Shown: one piece after another, positions 46,636 through 58,256 of the stretch | How positions within the stretch are numbered: the stretch's first letter is position 1 | How the letters are laid out: each line of letters starts with the position of its first letter | Source of the DNA: Candolleomyces eurysporus | Taxonomy: Eukaryota; Basidiomycota; Agaricomycetes; Agaricales; Psathyrellaceae | Direction: 5' to 3' | Assembly (NCBI GenBank): GCA_027579435.1 | Contig: JANBPK010000864.1 | Coordinates: forward strand, 51,436-115,435 | Length of the DNA: 64,000 nucleotides | Program-made: the position numbers and the translations under genes | The notes under the pieces: model-generated | Told to the model about the DNA's origin: nothing | Seen by the model: the letters and a program-made list of their open reading frames with translations, nothing else | Database searches by the model: none

Positions 46636-48913
46636 GCGGTAATGTGCTTTGATTCGGTAATTGATGAGCATAGACCATTGGAAGCACCAAAGTCAGTAAC
46701 ACCTGGTGGGAAGTGCTTGAGAGCATGTTGCCGAGGAAGCGAACAATGAGCCCGAACTCCAGTTGTGACAAAGACTTCACGTGTACGACGAAAGTCTTCA
46801 AGGTGTTGCTCAGCTTCGTCCAAAGCGGAGGACGTGATTGCGTTACGTCGAAAGATGTAGCATGCTTCAAGAAACGAAGCAAGGCATCTTGTCATATCTT
46901 CTGGTATGTATTCAACTACTGCCGCAAGATAGACCTAGGTCACAAAGGAAGGTGACATGGTAAATGTAAGAATAGAGGTAGACAAATCGAGCTCACCTTC
47001 ATCAATGCCTTCGAATCATCACCTGTCCACTGGGCAAAATCATGACCATCGGGAAACCGACGGAGACCAGGATAGGATGGGACTGCAGAAATTCTGACTC
47101 CAGCCATGTTTAGTTCAAACCGTTCAAATGCGGATTTCTCTTTACTCACCTACGATCAATGTCCTGGATTATCTCAAGGGCTTCATTTGTTGGGTGGGAA
47201 GAATTAATATAACTGTTAATCCATGTAACAAGGTGGTCCTTGAATGTTCCCTTGATGACTTGATGAAGGAGATCGGGGGACAAGAGCTGGTGGATATCTG
47301 CTCTTGGAAAGCTGTGAGTGAAAGGCTACACAAAGTATTAGCACAAATTGGGACTGGATCCAAAACTGAAAGGAGCATACAACTACATCGTCTCGGACAC
47401 CAAATGAGTCCCAAATAACTGCTCGGTCATAATGCTTCACAAGAAAATCAGTCTTTTCGTGTGTACGATGAGTTGCAGTGGCGTTGTCAAGATCGTTGGG
47501 TGGCGCCAAGTCCCTAAACAGCTGTCAGAAAATCTAGTGAAGGTTCGATGTTAATGGGCATACTTTGGGCACCAATTCTGAACAATGGCTGCAAGCCATA
47601 CTTGCTCAGGATAATCAGCAATAACTGGGCCAATGCTGAATATACTGTGTCTGAAGTGACCGTCGGGACACCGCATGATCTCTGGTTTGGTCATTCCACT
47701 CCTGAGGGGTTCAAAGATCAGACGGATGCAACAGTGATAAAGTTGGCGTGCAAAAGTCTTGAATTCCTTGCGCTTTTTCTGTCGCTTGCTCACTTTCATT
47801 TTTTTGAACAGTCAGTATATTGATGACTCCTGAAAAGTGGAAGAATAAGTACAATACCTTTGGAAATAGGAAGAAATGCAACAGGAACGACACCACTTCC
47901 GTGACTGCGCCGTGCGAGATTTGTCAGGTTGCCAGCAGATATGTAGAATGGGTGATATTCTTGGTGCCTGGTTGCGACTGAGACGGTTGTCTTATCAAGC
48001 CCGGATACAACAGGGACAACCATGGCCCCATGCGTGGCTGGATCAGCAGCAATTGTGTCCTGGTAACGAAAGGTAGAAGAGGGTTAGGATGGAGCGTGTC
48101 GTGAAGATATTAGTATGGTGACTTACTGCCTCTCGATAGATCCAATCCGCCGAAAATAGATTCAAGAAAACCCGTTCACCTTTGCTGTTGAAGAGGCGGT
48201 AAGGCACAGTCTCGAATTGGGTGGCAAACTCAGGATTGTCGAGCTGCTGTTGAAGAACAAGCCGTGAATCACGGAAGCAAAATTCGAAGGTATCTACCAT
48301 CCATGACGGAGGATTGAGAGGTTTTGTGCCCTGGTATTGCAGATGAACGGTCCTGAATGGTGCACCACCCTCCTGAATTTCATCTATCGTTGAATATACC
48401 TCTTGAGCTGTATTCCACGGAGCAGAGCTCACATCCTCGGGGGAGCCGAGGGCAGCAATAGTGACTGCCTTCCAGTGGTCAAGCGCCGTGTTGATCTTTG
48501 CTTCAGAGGTCTGAAGCTCCACATAGTGATAGTGAGCGAAATCGAACTCTAACCGATTGTTGAACGGGTACCAAGCGTTTGTTGAATACGGTTCCCGGGG
48601 AGGAGGTGCAGTGCCTGGCAGCAATGGTACACCGTTCTTGTCGATGATCTCACCTGTCAAAGGAACTGAGTTTTAGACTATGACGATCATTAAAGCTTGA
48701 GTACTCACCAGTAAGCTTTGGGTGCCGCAGAACTGTTATTCCACCAAGTTCCTCTGCATCGGAATCGGATGAGAGAATGGGATGAGCAGAGGCCATGTGT
48801 TGGCTACGGCCTCCGCGTGATTTGCAGATGCGAGGGCATTGCGGGCAGGGGAAGGAGTGGAATTTATCAGAGTCGTACGCGGTTGCGCTATTATTCCTGG
48901 TCTTTTGAGACAT
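46636..48913 (-). pseudogene. Plavaka-type transposase, C-terminus lost
   Basis: Starts at an ATG at 48913 with a C2H2 finger (CPQC...HMASAH). Exons continue with NAWYPFNNRLEFDFAHYHYV, the SGLDKTTVSVATRHQEYHPF segment typical of Plavaka proteins (about 47960), GPVIADYPEQVWLAAIVQNW (about 47600), DLLHQVIKGTFKDHL (about 47240) and finally FGASNGLCSSITESKHIT (46640-46690). Relatives run on for a few hundred residues beyond this point; here the reading ends at copy B. Plavaka elements are cut-and-paste DNA transposons of fungi, in the wider CACTA/KDZ group. Introns of about 50-60 nt separate at least eight pieces. No terminal inverted repeats were identified. Confidence 0.8.
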
Positions 48914-49136
48914 TCAGCAGTGTCGGTTGGTAAGAAATGGAGGAAGGTCAAAAATTCGAATTCCTACACTACGTACATAATGCAGCAAGGGTCGGAGAGT
49001 TGCATTTTGGCGAATGCCAGTTTGAAGGACATCACCGTGAGCCGAAATAAGCTATCGAATTTCAACATCATACCCCACGGTTCAACTTGCCTTCTACCAT
49101 TCAGCTCGCAACCTACCTCCCTTATTTTTCCACCCA

Positions 49137-51615
49137 ATGTCATCTCGTTCAACTCGGTCCTCGTTAGCTGCCAGTGCTGCAGCCACACCCACCCCTGAAA
49201 ATGGCGGGCAAAGTACTCGCAGCTCGAGGAAAACCCAAGCCACCCGTGCTGCAGCTGCGGAGCCCAACGCGTCTCTCCCCAAACAACGCGGTCGTGGCCG
49301 TCCTCCTAAAGTCACCGTCACCCCCGAGCTGCTTCCTGAGTCTCCAGAGCTCAAGTCTGCTGCCCCCGCTGTCTCGAAGGCACCCGGGGCAAAGAAAACA
49401 GGAAAGCAGGCATCCAAGACCCCTGCCGGCCCATCTCCGCAGCTGCCTTTGCCTCAGATGAGCCCAAAGAAGATTGCAAACCTCCAAAAGGAGAGGCAGT
49501 CGGAGCTTGCGGACGAGATCTGGTCCACAATCAAGGCAAAAGACGCGCGGGAGATGGCCAAACGTTCCTCCCGCACAGTGCGCCATCTTGCCAACATCCA
49601 GGAGGCTGACGAGAGCGCAGGCGAGGAGGTATTCAATGTCACCGACGTCAGTGGCGGAAGCTCTGAAGATGAAGCTCCCAAGGCACCACCTGTTGCAGCG
49701 CCGGTAAGCGTTGTTTCTCACTTTTGGTAAGAGTTGATACTTACCTTTGCTATAGCCTGCTAGGATCCCTGCCAGTGCAGATGCTGCTTCGGAGATTGCA
49801 GCCCTCAAGGCAAAGATCGAGGAGCTCGAGGCACTCTCAAGGATGAAAGAGAAGAAGCCAGCGTCAGCGCAGAAGGGAACGAGGTCTGTCGGGTGGCCAT
49901 TCCGAGATTGTTGATCCTGACTTTTTCCCAGGAAACCCCCTTCTTCCTTTGCTTCTGGCCTTCACCCGTTGTACTTCCAACAGGCCAACAAGGATGTCAC
50001 TGGTACCGATACCCAAAGGTCCATCAGCCCATTTGAGATGGGCGGTCTTGACGACGACGACATTGCTGACACCTGCCCGACCTCCAGCATTGCTACGGGG
50101 GCCAACGCCCCTGCAAAAATTCAACAGGAGTCTCTCGCTAGACAGTATTCAACTGCCAAAGGTCTTACTAGAGACACAGCACGGAAAAACGATGTATGAC
50201 GTTCTTTGAGGTCTTGTTGTTGACTGGGGACTTACCATTTGCTTTACAGAATGTTCTCGTTGCTTTGCATGACCAGCCTGCCCAGCGCCAAGCTCAGAAT
50301 GCAGCCGTTCCTCCTCGTCTTGGTTGTGGACAGCCCCTTCGACATCATGAAACGTTCATCGACCTGACCGGTACCAATGCACCGCCCCCCGGCTATACAC
50401 TTGTCAAAAANCCATGCACCCACCAGCACCCGAGCACCTGCCAGCACCCACGCAACTGCCAGCACCCATGCACCTGCCAGCACAAACACCAACCCACCTT
50501 CCAAGACGAAGCCCAATTCACGAAAGTCAAAGAAGGCGTTGAAGCAGGACTCATCGGAGAACAGCGAAAGGAATTCTGCGGGTCGTTTGACCGCCAACGG
50601 TGTCAGGACGGCCGACCTGCCAAATTTCCTTGAAGCCCGGAACAAGTGGAAGGCTGTTTTTCTCCCCTCCCTCTATCACACCCTTTTCCTTTCATTGGAG
50701 ACCTTCGACGCATTCAGGTCATCTTCTCCCGAGTTCCATGAAACCGTACAAGAGCTGATTGACCTCATTTACCCGGAGAGTCGATATGTTCTTGCCGAGG
50801 CAGGAGACCCAGTTGTCCTTACGGTGCGTAATATCTCAATCTTCCATCTGTTCCTTTCTCATTCACCCACCTATACCAGGCTTATAACCGTATCAGCATT
50901 ATTCGCTCCCAAATTGCCTCCCATGCTGCCACCGTCATTCAAAATCACTTGCGGGAGACTTTTCGCTTGCAGGATAAACACGTGGCGCCCAACTACCGTG
51001 GTGCCCACTCCTGGCTTCTCTGGGCTCGTCAATTGGCTTCAGGTCCCCTTTTCTTCGAGGTCCCTACTCCATTAGAGTGTAGAGTTCCAAGCGACGATCC
51101 CGCCTTCATCGTGAGTCACTTCTGATTGTTGTTAGTGGGCATAGCTCAGGCACAGGCAAACAGTTTCCACATGGCCGTATGCGGTCTCCGTTCCTACTAG
51201 GCGTTGTTACAAACGCCCTCAGCCATGCCGATGGCTCTATCAAGGACAGGAGCTTGTTCCCTTTTGGACTGTTTTCCATTTCGATGGCGGCGGTGAGTTT
51301 AGATCTTGGCTCAGCATTGGGGATTGCGCGAGCTGACGGATGTCTACTTAGCTTGAGCGAGCTGCCTGCAGTATCAAAGAGGATGCAACAATTGATTCAA
51401 AGCTCATGACGACCTTTTGCAAGGTCAAGTGGGGCGAAGCGATCAGGAACTACTGCAACCTTTGCTGTGCATTCGACCCGGACACGTTGGCCTCTATCCT
51501 TAACCTCTGTCAGAATATCGACGACGCAGGTTGTGTGATTCCCGCTGAAGGGCAGGATGATGTCCGCATCGTTCAGCGTGCCAATATTTTTAGCTTCCCC
51601 AGCCCAACAAAGTAG
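49137..51615 (+). CDS. AT-hook and coiled-coil protein, DUF6532-like C-terminus
   Basis: Seven exons: 49137-49703, 49756-49883, 49932-50193, 50250-50823, 50880-51110, 51164-51292 and 51352-51615. The sum is 2155 nt; dropping one base at the ambiguous run near 50411 gives an open 717-codon frame, and the frame also changes exactly there. The start is Ser/Thr-rich with an AT-hook (KQRGRGRPPK, about residues 49-58), then a short coiled coil (EIAALKAKIEELEALSRMKE). A repeat-rich linker follows. The last 330 residues (LETFDAFRSSSPEF..., ISIIRSQIASHAATVIQNHL) resemble the fungal domain of unknown function DUF6532. Binding to AT-rich DNA is likely from the AT-hook. It begins 224 bp from the transposase start, divergently. 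Confidence 0.65.
50416..50487 (+). repeat. 18-bp tandem repeat in coding sequence
   Basis: Four units of the type GCACCTGCCAGCACCCAC, giving Ala-Pro-Ala-Ser-Thr-His repeats in the linker of the AT-hook protein. Confidence 0.7.
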
Positions 51616-53108
51616 AGGATACAGCCAGGCAATCTCGGGAGCGAGCGGGAGCAACGGGCTTTCCGCTTTCGTACTTTTTTGGACTTTGGCACGCTTTTCG
51701 ACTTCGGACTTTCGAACGATTATCTCACTTTTGATCATTTCTTGACATATTTTGTACATACCGAGCCCAGCTTATCGGAAAAATCAGAATCGACTTTTTG
51801 ATTTGTGGCATTTGACCTTTTTTTGACTTGACAGCGTGTGAGATTGTATGTAAAAGTCCTGAAGCGAAATGTAGGTTTACTGATGTAGAGCTCGCTCTTA
51901 GGAGGTTGACGTGCTAAGTTGTACCTTGTAATCGGAATGAAGATCTTATCACTGCTTTATCTGCTNTTCCCTGCTGTTCCTGAGACTCCCTTCATGCTTT
52001 GTGGCTGCGCTCGCTGACGCACGCCTGCGGCGTGCTCGGGCTCGGGCTCGGGAGAGGGGAGCCTGAGGACGGATGACCAAATGGCGGAACACTGGTCTTT
52101 TTTTCTCAAAGGCACCTACAAGCACCCACAAGTTGTACCTTGTTTACTCGTCAAAATAAAATCCAGCCAGGATTCGCGATGCGCGATGTGAGCTGTGAGA
52201 GACCTACATACGATTGCTGACCCGCAGCAGGGACATGCACTCGCACACGAGTGAACCCAAGTAGTCGAGAAAATAACAAACGAGAGGGCAAATATAGCGT
52301 GAGAGGTAAATGCCATACACTGACGTGTTTCTGACGTAATCTAGCAAGGGGGGGGGGGGTACTAAAGACCCGCTACTAGAGTAGCAGGCATGATGATGGA
52401 TCCGTTCTTCTCTTGCTCCCATCGATCGCACATTCAATAATGTCCAACAGGTCATTCAAGTCCTATCTCAAGTCCAACTTTTCTTCCCAAGCCTCTCGAC
52501 ATGACTCGCATTACCAACCTTCGGGGGGTGGGCCTCCCCGAGCGCTGCCACCTACGTTCTTACAGCATGCAACGAAATGATAGGCCCACTTTGCTCGTAC
52601 TTGATCTTGTTTTTCTGTGCAACTTATGCGCGATTCAGTAGGTTATGCTTCATTCTACCAAGATCTCTTACTAATAAGCTCTGGTCGAAAGTCAACGACC
52701 ATCGTACCCGTCATGGAATATATACCACACGGTACGATGTCCGGCAAGATTGAGAATTTCTCTCTTGTAAGCACACTCTTGGACCTTCAACAATGGGCAG
52801 TCGTCACTATACCTCCAAAGATGCGAAGGAGCAACTCATTGTAATGTCAGTGTGCATAAAACCTCGAGCTATTGCAAATTTGAGTAGTCTCGAAGCGTAC
52901 GGTGAATCCGGGAGCGAATGCAATGCTGGTTGGTGGTTAAGAATGAAACCTAGCCTGCTGAATCTGGCATAGTTTGTTTGTACGGCTCCACAGCCAAACG
53001 AAATCAATTGCGAAGATTTCAAGAGCAAAGCGGGTCTATCGATTCGTTGCTTGTTGGTCGCTTGTTATAAGGAAATAACAAACTCGATGTATCAGTCCGT
53101 TATTAACA
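51616..53108. other. Intergenic, one possible 46-codon frame
   Basis: A run of 12 or more G sits near 52350. Ambiguous base at 51966. The only candidate frame with a clean ATG is 52440-52580 (+), starting MSNRSFKSYLKSNFSS, which may be a first exon or noise. Positions 53032-53108 are the 3' flank of the next gene. Confidence 0.3.
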
Positions 53109-54433
53109 CTATTCCTCCACCTTTTCAGAGTCGCTGTAGTTCTCCGGCTCGACGCCCCGGTCGTCCTTTGCGTGGTTATTGTGGTGGGGATGAAGGTGCC
53201 CCAGTTGCAGCGGGACTGGTACGACCTCCTGAACCCTTTGATTAATATGACCATCAACTTCCTCACCCGACTTTAGTGTCCTGTAATGATTGAATGCGTC
53301 GATTGCCGGAAGAACTGGCGCAATGAGGTAAAGAAGAGGGACAAGTTGGCCAAACCCCCATCGGTCTTCCGTCTGCATGTTCTCTCCGCAACGCATGAAC
53401 GCTATTTTCCCTGATATCCTAACACCGACCATGTCGAGCAGCCCAAGGGCAAACCATATACCGGGAAACAGTATTTGGAAGGTCATTGAGTCCAAAAAAG
53501 TGGACATGACGACGAGAACCTTCGCAAGGCACTTGCCGATGAACGAGTCTTGAAAGTGAAGTACATAGCGGGGTACCTTGCGTTCGGAAGAGATGAGAGT
53601 ATTCGTGGTCGTAGAGCTTTCCGTGAGAAGGGATGGGGGAGAGGCGAATAGGAAAGGGAGAATGGCGGAACCATAGCCCCACAGCAACAGTCCATAACAC
53701 AGAATCGTTATCCCCAAGGGAGGTCCACCTGGCTTGAGCCCCTTCACGACGCACATAACTGGGCACTCGAACGATTCGCGCCACCCTCTGTGACTCTGAA
53801 CGGTGGCGGCTGCAAAGAGCATTGCGAAGTGGCCAACCATGAGGACTCCTCGACTCGTCTTTGATCGTTTCGGTAATTTCTGGTATCGGCGGATGTGACT
53901 TGATGTGTGGTTTGGGACTCTATCGAGATCTGACATCCGTGCTGCCCGAGCATCGTAGTGGTCTTGAAGCATCTGCAATGCAAAGAACGCTAGGAGCTGA
54001 CTGTTCGTCGCTGACCACGCCATATTGGCGATGACCGAAAAGTGGTACACCGATAAGTTCTTCCAAACTTGGATCCATCCCGCCAGCAGAACTATGAATC
54101 CAGTGAGTAGTTGAGAGTCGCTTGACGAGAATAGGATTGGGAGGAGGATATGATGGGTTATCTTCTGGGCCAAGTTTCGATCCATTCGCTTAAGGCGCCT
54201 AAACACGCGACTGGAAACCCAGCGATCAATTGCGTTGCGAGAGTCGGCGAGATTGAGCAGTAATGTGGACACTGCGAGGATGATGGTAAATCCTGACCCA
54301 AGAGCGAATGAGATCATGCCCTGAACAGAGATCGTCAGAACAGTCGGAGGGCCCCATGCGTAACACACACCCCAATTCCAGCGATGTCAGGGTCAGGCTG
54401 GAGACAAGTGCATTCGCAACTGGTGGGAGACAT
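53109..54433 (-). CDS. Multi-pass membrane protein with PDxAGIG motif
   Basis: Exon 1 is 54433-54371 (21 codons, MSPTSCECTCLQPDPDIAG...) and exon 2 is 54320-53109; removing the 50-nt intron gives 424 aa. PDPDIAGIG just before the first membrane helix is characteristic of a fungal family of multi-pass proteins of unknown function. At least six hydrophobic helices follow (for example FTIILAVSTLLLNLA, LLTGFIVLLAGWIQVW, ITILCYGLLLWGYGSAILPF and a last one LVPLLYLIAPVLPAI). The C-terminus is hydrophilic with His and acidic residues (PENYSDSEKVEE). Placement in the plasma or vacuolar membrane is a guess. The gene looks intact. Confidence 0.75.
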
Positions 54434-54810
54434 AGATGAGAAATAGGAGAGACCATACCCAGCGAGATGGGGGCTACTGGTGCAGGCTACTGACAGGATC
54501 TAGGGTGCTCCTCGCTGGTACGTTCTTTATTGACTTGAAGAATGCGTGACCCGTCATCGGAACCGAGTTTCGTTCCCCAACCGTCCTGCCTCTTGTCATG
54601 ATAGGCATCGTCCAAGACGACGCCCATTCAGAAGCCATGCGGTGCATTGGAGCCCATTCACCATTCAAAGTGCCACACCCGAGACATCTTTGTATTCCCC
54701 GCACAAGACACGCTGAGGCTAAGATGCCTATCCTGCCAAATCACATATATCCACGTTATATGAAAGGTATATTATACAATACTTACTCAATTTATGAAAA
54801 TCTTCGTTCC
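54434..54810. other. Intergenic, no gene seen
   Basis: Upstream of the membrane-protein gene and downstream of the beta-glucosidase, which run in the same direction. No gene. Confidence 0.4.
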
Positions 54811-57800
54811 TTACAACCCGTTCCACTCGAAGTCCTTCTCCACAACGAACGAGCCCTCCAAGTCCAGCTTATCACTGCTTGTGCCGATATGCACAGCATA
54901 CTCCCCACGTTCAACGATCCATCGGTCCAAATTCTCATCCCAGTACGAAGTAGCGTACTTGTCCAAAGTCAAATCAAGCTTCTGTGACGCTCCAGGGGCC
55001 AGGTCTCTGACTTTGGCGAACGCCTTCAGTTGCAGAGGCGCGTGGGTGAGGTGCGAGGTCTTGGGCAATGTGACGTAAAGTTGCACCACCTCCGAACCAG
55101 TGAGAGGGCCAGTATTCTTGACAACGACCGAAGCCTTAACTTCCAGCTCCTTATCGGTGATCGCGGGTTTAGACACTGAAAGATCGGACAGTGCGAAGGA
55201 GGTATATGAAAGACCATGGCTGAGGGAAATAATCAGTAGACTTCGTGACCACTTGATAGATGGGTACATACCCAAATGCGAAGAGCGGCTTGATCTTTCG
55301 GTGGAGATAATGTTTGTACCCCTATTGCAGGTCCGTCAGTACGATACGCTCAAAAGAATAATGAACTGAACATACGACGAAGATGTCCTCTGCGTAGCGA
55401 ATCTGGTTGGAAATGTGAGCGATTTTTAATCGAGCAGGCAAATACGCGAGATGTCTTACCTTGCCGTTCTCAGTATGGAAATGGCCAAAAGAGGGTACAT
55501 GTTCCTCTGCTTGGGGGAACGTCAACGAAAGCTTTCCAGCAGGATTACGATTTCCAAATAGAACGTCTGCGATGGAGGCACCAGTGGGGTTACCGAGATA
55601 CCAGGCGTGTACAATAGATGGTACCTCATCGGCCCATGGGAGCAAGATTGCGGAACCCTGCGACGTTCCGTACGATCAGCACATTAAACTTCCAGACTTA
55701 ATAAATGACAACTCACCGATTGAGTGACTACGACCGTCCTAGGATTGGCAGCGGCGACCTTGGAGACCAGTTCATCTGTCCGTCCTGGGAGAGCCAATGT
55801 GGTTCGATCGTAACCTTCCGTCTCCCAGTCTCCATTCAAACCCACAACAGCGATGACAACGTCAGCCTCCTTGGCCAGTTTTACAGCCTCAGCCATCGCT
55901 TGATCGGGATCTTGAACCTCAGCGCCTCCCAAGCGTACTCCAGGATTACTGAAGAAGGCGACCGTAAGTCATGGCGTGATGGGATTCGATGATGAAAGTC
56001 ACCTGTCCATAACAGCCTCGTCCTCGTCCCTGTCAGCCGGCCCACGAACGTTGCAAAACTCAACATAGACTTCGTGTTCTTTGCCAGCTACCAAATCGTA
56101 TATACCCGTTTCTTCAACAGTACCCACGCCGAAGAACGAGTCGCCACGGCGTTGACGGGTCCAGTTGTCGATAACGAGGTTACCATCCACGTATAGCTAG
56201 AAACCAACGAAAGTCAAGAACAATGACTAAGACGGTTCAGAAAATCAGCCAACCTTTGCTCTTCCCGCCGCCGTAAGCCCAAACTCGAATTTACAGTCGT
56301 AGTCCTTCTTGAGGTATCCTCGCAATCTCAACGTCCACTTCTTGGTGATACCTTTTGGAGTGGATGTGCTGATGAAAATCCTAGTCTCGTCAATGAATCG
56401 GTCAGCGATAGGTTTCTCGATTGGTGTCATGCTATCATCGTCTAGGTGCGAGTGCCAAGTTCCGATCCAACCACGCTTGCCATCAGCAGTGAACAGGTCG
56501 TACTCGAGAGTTGGGAGGTTCATGAAAGCTAGAGGGCGTTCGTGATGAACTGGAGTTCGGACGAGCGTACGAATGGAAAAGAACGTACTGCGAGCTCCTT
56601 CGGAGTAGGTGACTTCAACATTCTCGCTGGTGAGGACGTCAGCGATTCCTTGGTACGGAGACACGAAGTACGACGCTTTGAGAGCAGCAGACCCTCCGCC
56701 AGAGAGAACGGTTGCCTTGGCGTTTCCACCAACGATAGCGACCTTCTTCAACGTCTTGGGGTTGAGAGGAAGCACGTTATTGTTATTCTTCAACAAGACG
56801 ATGGACTCTGCGGCGACCTTCCTCATCAACTCCTTGTCTTCTTCACTCTCGACCGTCCTTTCTTCACCATCTCCATCAAGAATCTAAATGACGTACAATT
56901 AGTATCGAGAAGGGCCTACTTCTGAAAATCCATACCTCAGGTGCACCCTTAGCGCACTTCTGCACCAATTCAAGGACGTTCTTGGCTCGTTCCTTGATCA
57001 TCCGGACGGTGACTTTCTTTGCCTGAAGACATCTCCCAACGTACTCGAGCGTTCGCCACTTGTTGGTGCCCGGCATCTCGAGATCGCAACCAGCGTTGAT
57101 AGCCCCGTCGACGCCGTACGTGCCAAACCAATCACTCATCACCTACAAGGCACATGAGGTCATGGAGTGAAGAAAAGAACGTAACGCGTACCATGCCATT
57201 GAACCCCCATTCGTTTCGAAGAATGTTGCGTAAAAGGGTGGGGTTCTCGGAGCAGTGCGTTCCATTGACTCGGTTGTACCTTTCGATGTCAAGTCAGAAA
57301 ACGAGGATAAGACGAATTCGCAGTGGCGCTCACCCAGTCATGTAAGACCAAGGCTGCGCGTATTTTTGCGCAAGCATGAATGGCATGAGGTAGATCTCAC
57401 GCAAGGCTCGTGGGCTGACGACGCTGTCGTAGCCAAATCGTTCATTCTCTTTGTCGTTCGCACTAAGAAGATGATTGGGTGAGGTGAGTGATGGTGACGA
57501 GGGTGGTGGCAACGTACACAAAATGTTTGATGGTGGTGCCGATCCCACCGCTCTGAACGCCGTTCACGTAGGCGGCAGCAATCATACCGGAGAGGAACGG
57601 ATCCTCAGAGAAACTCTCGAAGCTCTAAACAAGGTATCAGCATCCGGAGACCAGATGTTCGGGTGTATACGTACCCTGCCTCCGAGAGGACTCTAAAGAC
57701 TGTCAGTATGAGAGATAGGAACGAAGTGTGGTGAGAGCTCACTCGTTGGATGTTACAGGTCGGTGCTAAGACGAGTGAAGCTGCTCGCAACTTAGCCTCC

Positions 57801-58196
57801 TCAGCAATGAGCTTACGCCCGACGACCTTGACGAGGTCAACGTCGAAGGTTGCGCCAAGGGCTGTTGAAGCCTGAGAGGTAGCGTAGTCAGACATACGGT
57901 CGCACGATATCAGCGTATTTTACTCACTGGTAGAGCTTTAGCGGGTGTACCCATGAAGAAGTGGTTACCGCGAATGCCATTGGGGCCATCGCTGACCTGG
58001 GACAGTCGAAAGGGCGTCAGTGAACCTGCCTATCGAGGAGAACGAACAAGCTCGCCTTGATGGCGGGTATACCGAGACGTGGTACTGCATGAGTGTGCCA
58101 GAAACCCACTCCCGCTATGAGGCCAATGGCCTCTTCGGTCGTGAGTTTGTCGACGATTTCGTCGATGTTCGCGTTGGCAAAATCAGAGGGTGGCAT
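54811..58196 (-). CDS. GH3 beta-glucosidase with PA14 domain
   Basis: Sixteen exons on the minus strand (58196-58056, 57996-57928, 57871-57743, 57692-57675, 57624-57518, 57462-57334, 57279-57192, 57142-56936, 56883-56589, 56528-56254, 56196-56003, 55948-55717, 55657-55460, 55402-55376, 55321-55272, 55219-54811) total 2568 nt, 855 aa, open throughout. GH3 N-terminal domain with [15 protein letters not shown] and the nucleophile in VMSDW (about Asp231); GH3 C-terminal domain split by a PA14 domain (about residues 395-550, [11 protein letters not shown]), as in Kluyveromyces marxianus BglI; fibronectin-III-like end from HGLSYTSF. It hydrolyses terminal beta-glucosyl residues, such as cellobiose. 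There is no signal peptide (start [15 protein letters not shown]), so it is probably intracellular. Intron 1 has a GC donor (AAG|GCGAGC); exons 4 and 14 are 18 and 27 nt. Confidence 0.93.
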
Positions 58197-58247
58197 GATT
58201 GGGGGAGTCCGGATCAGGGTATTGAGCTATGGGGTCACAAAAGGACC

Positions 58248-58256
58248 CCATATATA
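58248..58256 (-). promoter_or_regulatory. TATA box of the beta-glucosidase gene
   Basis: TATATATGG on the minus strand, 52 nt upstream of the ATG at 58196. Confidence 0.6.

Noticed and set aside
49164..49808. 214-codon open frame on the minus strand
   Set aside because: Shadow of the first exon of the AT-hook gene; it crosses that gene's splice site and has no domain.
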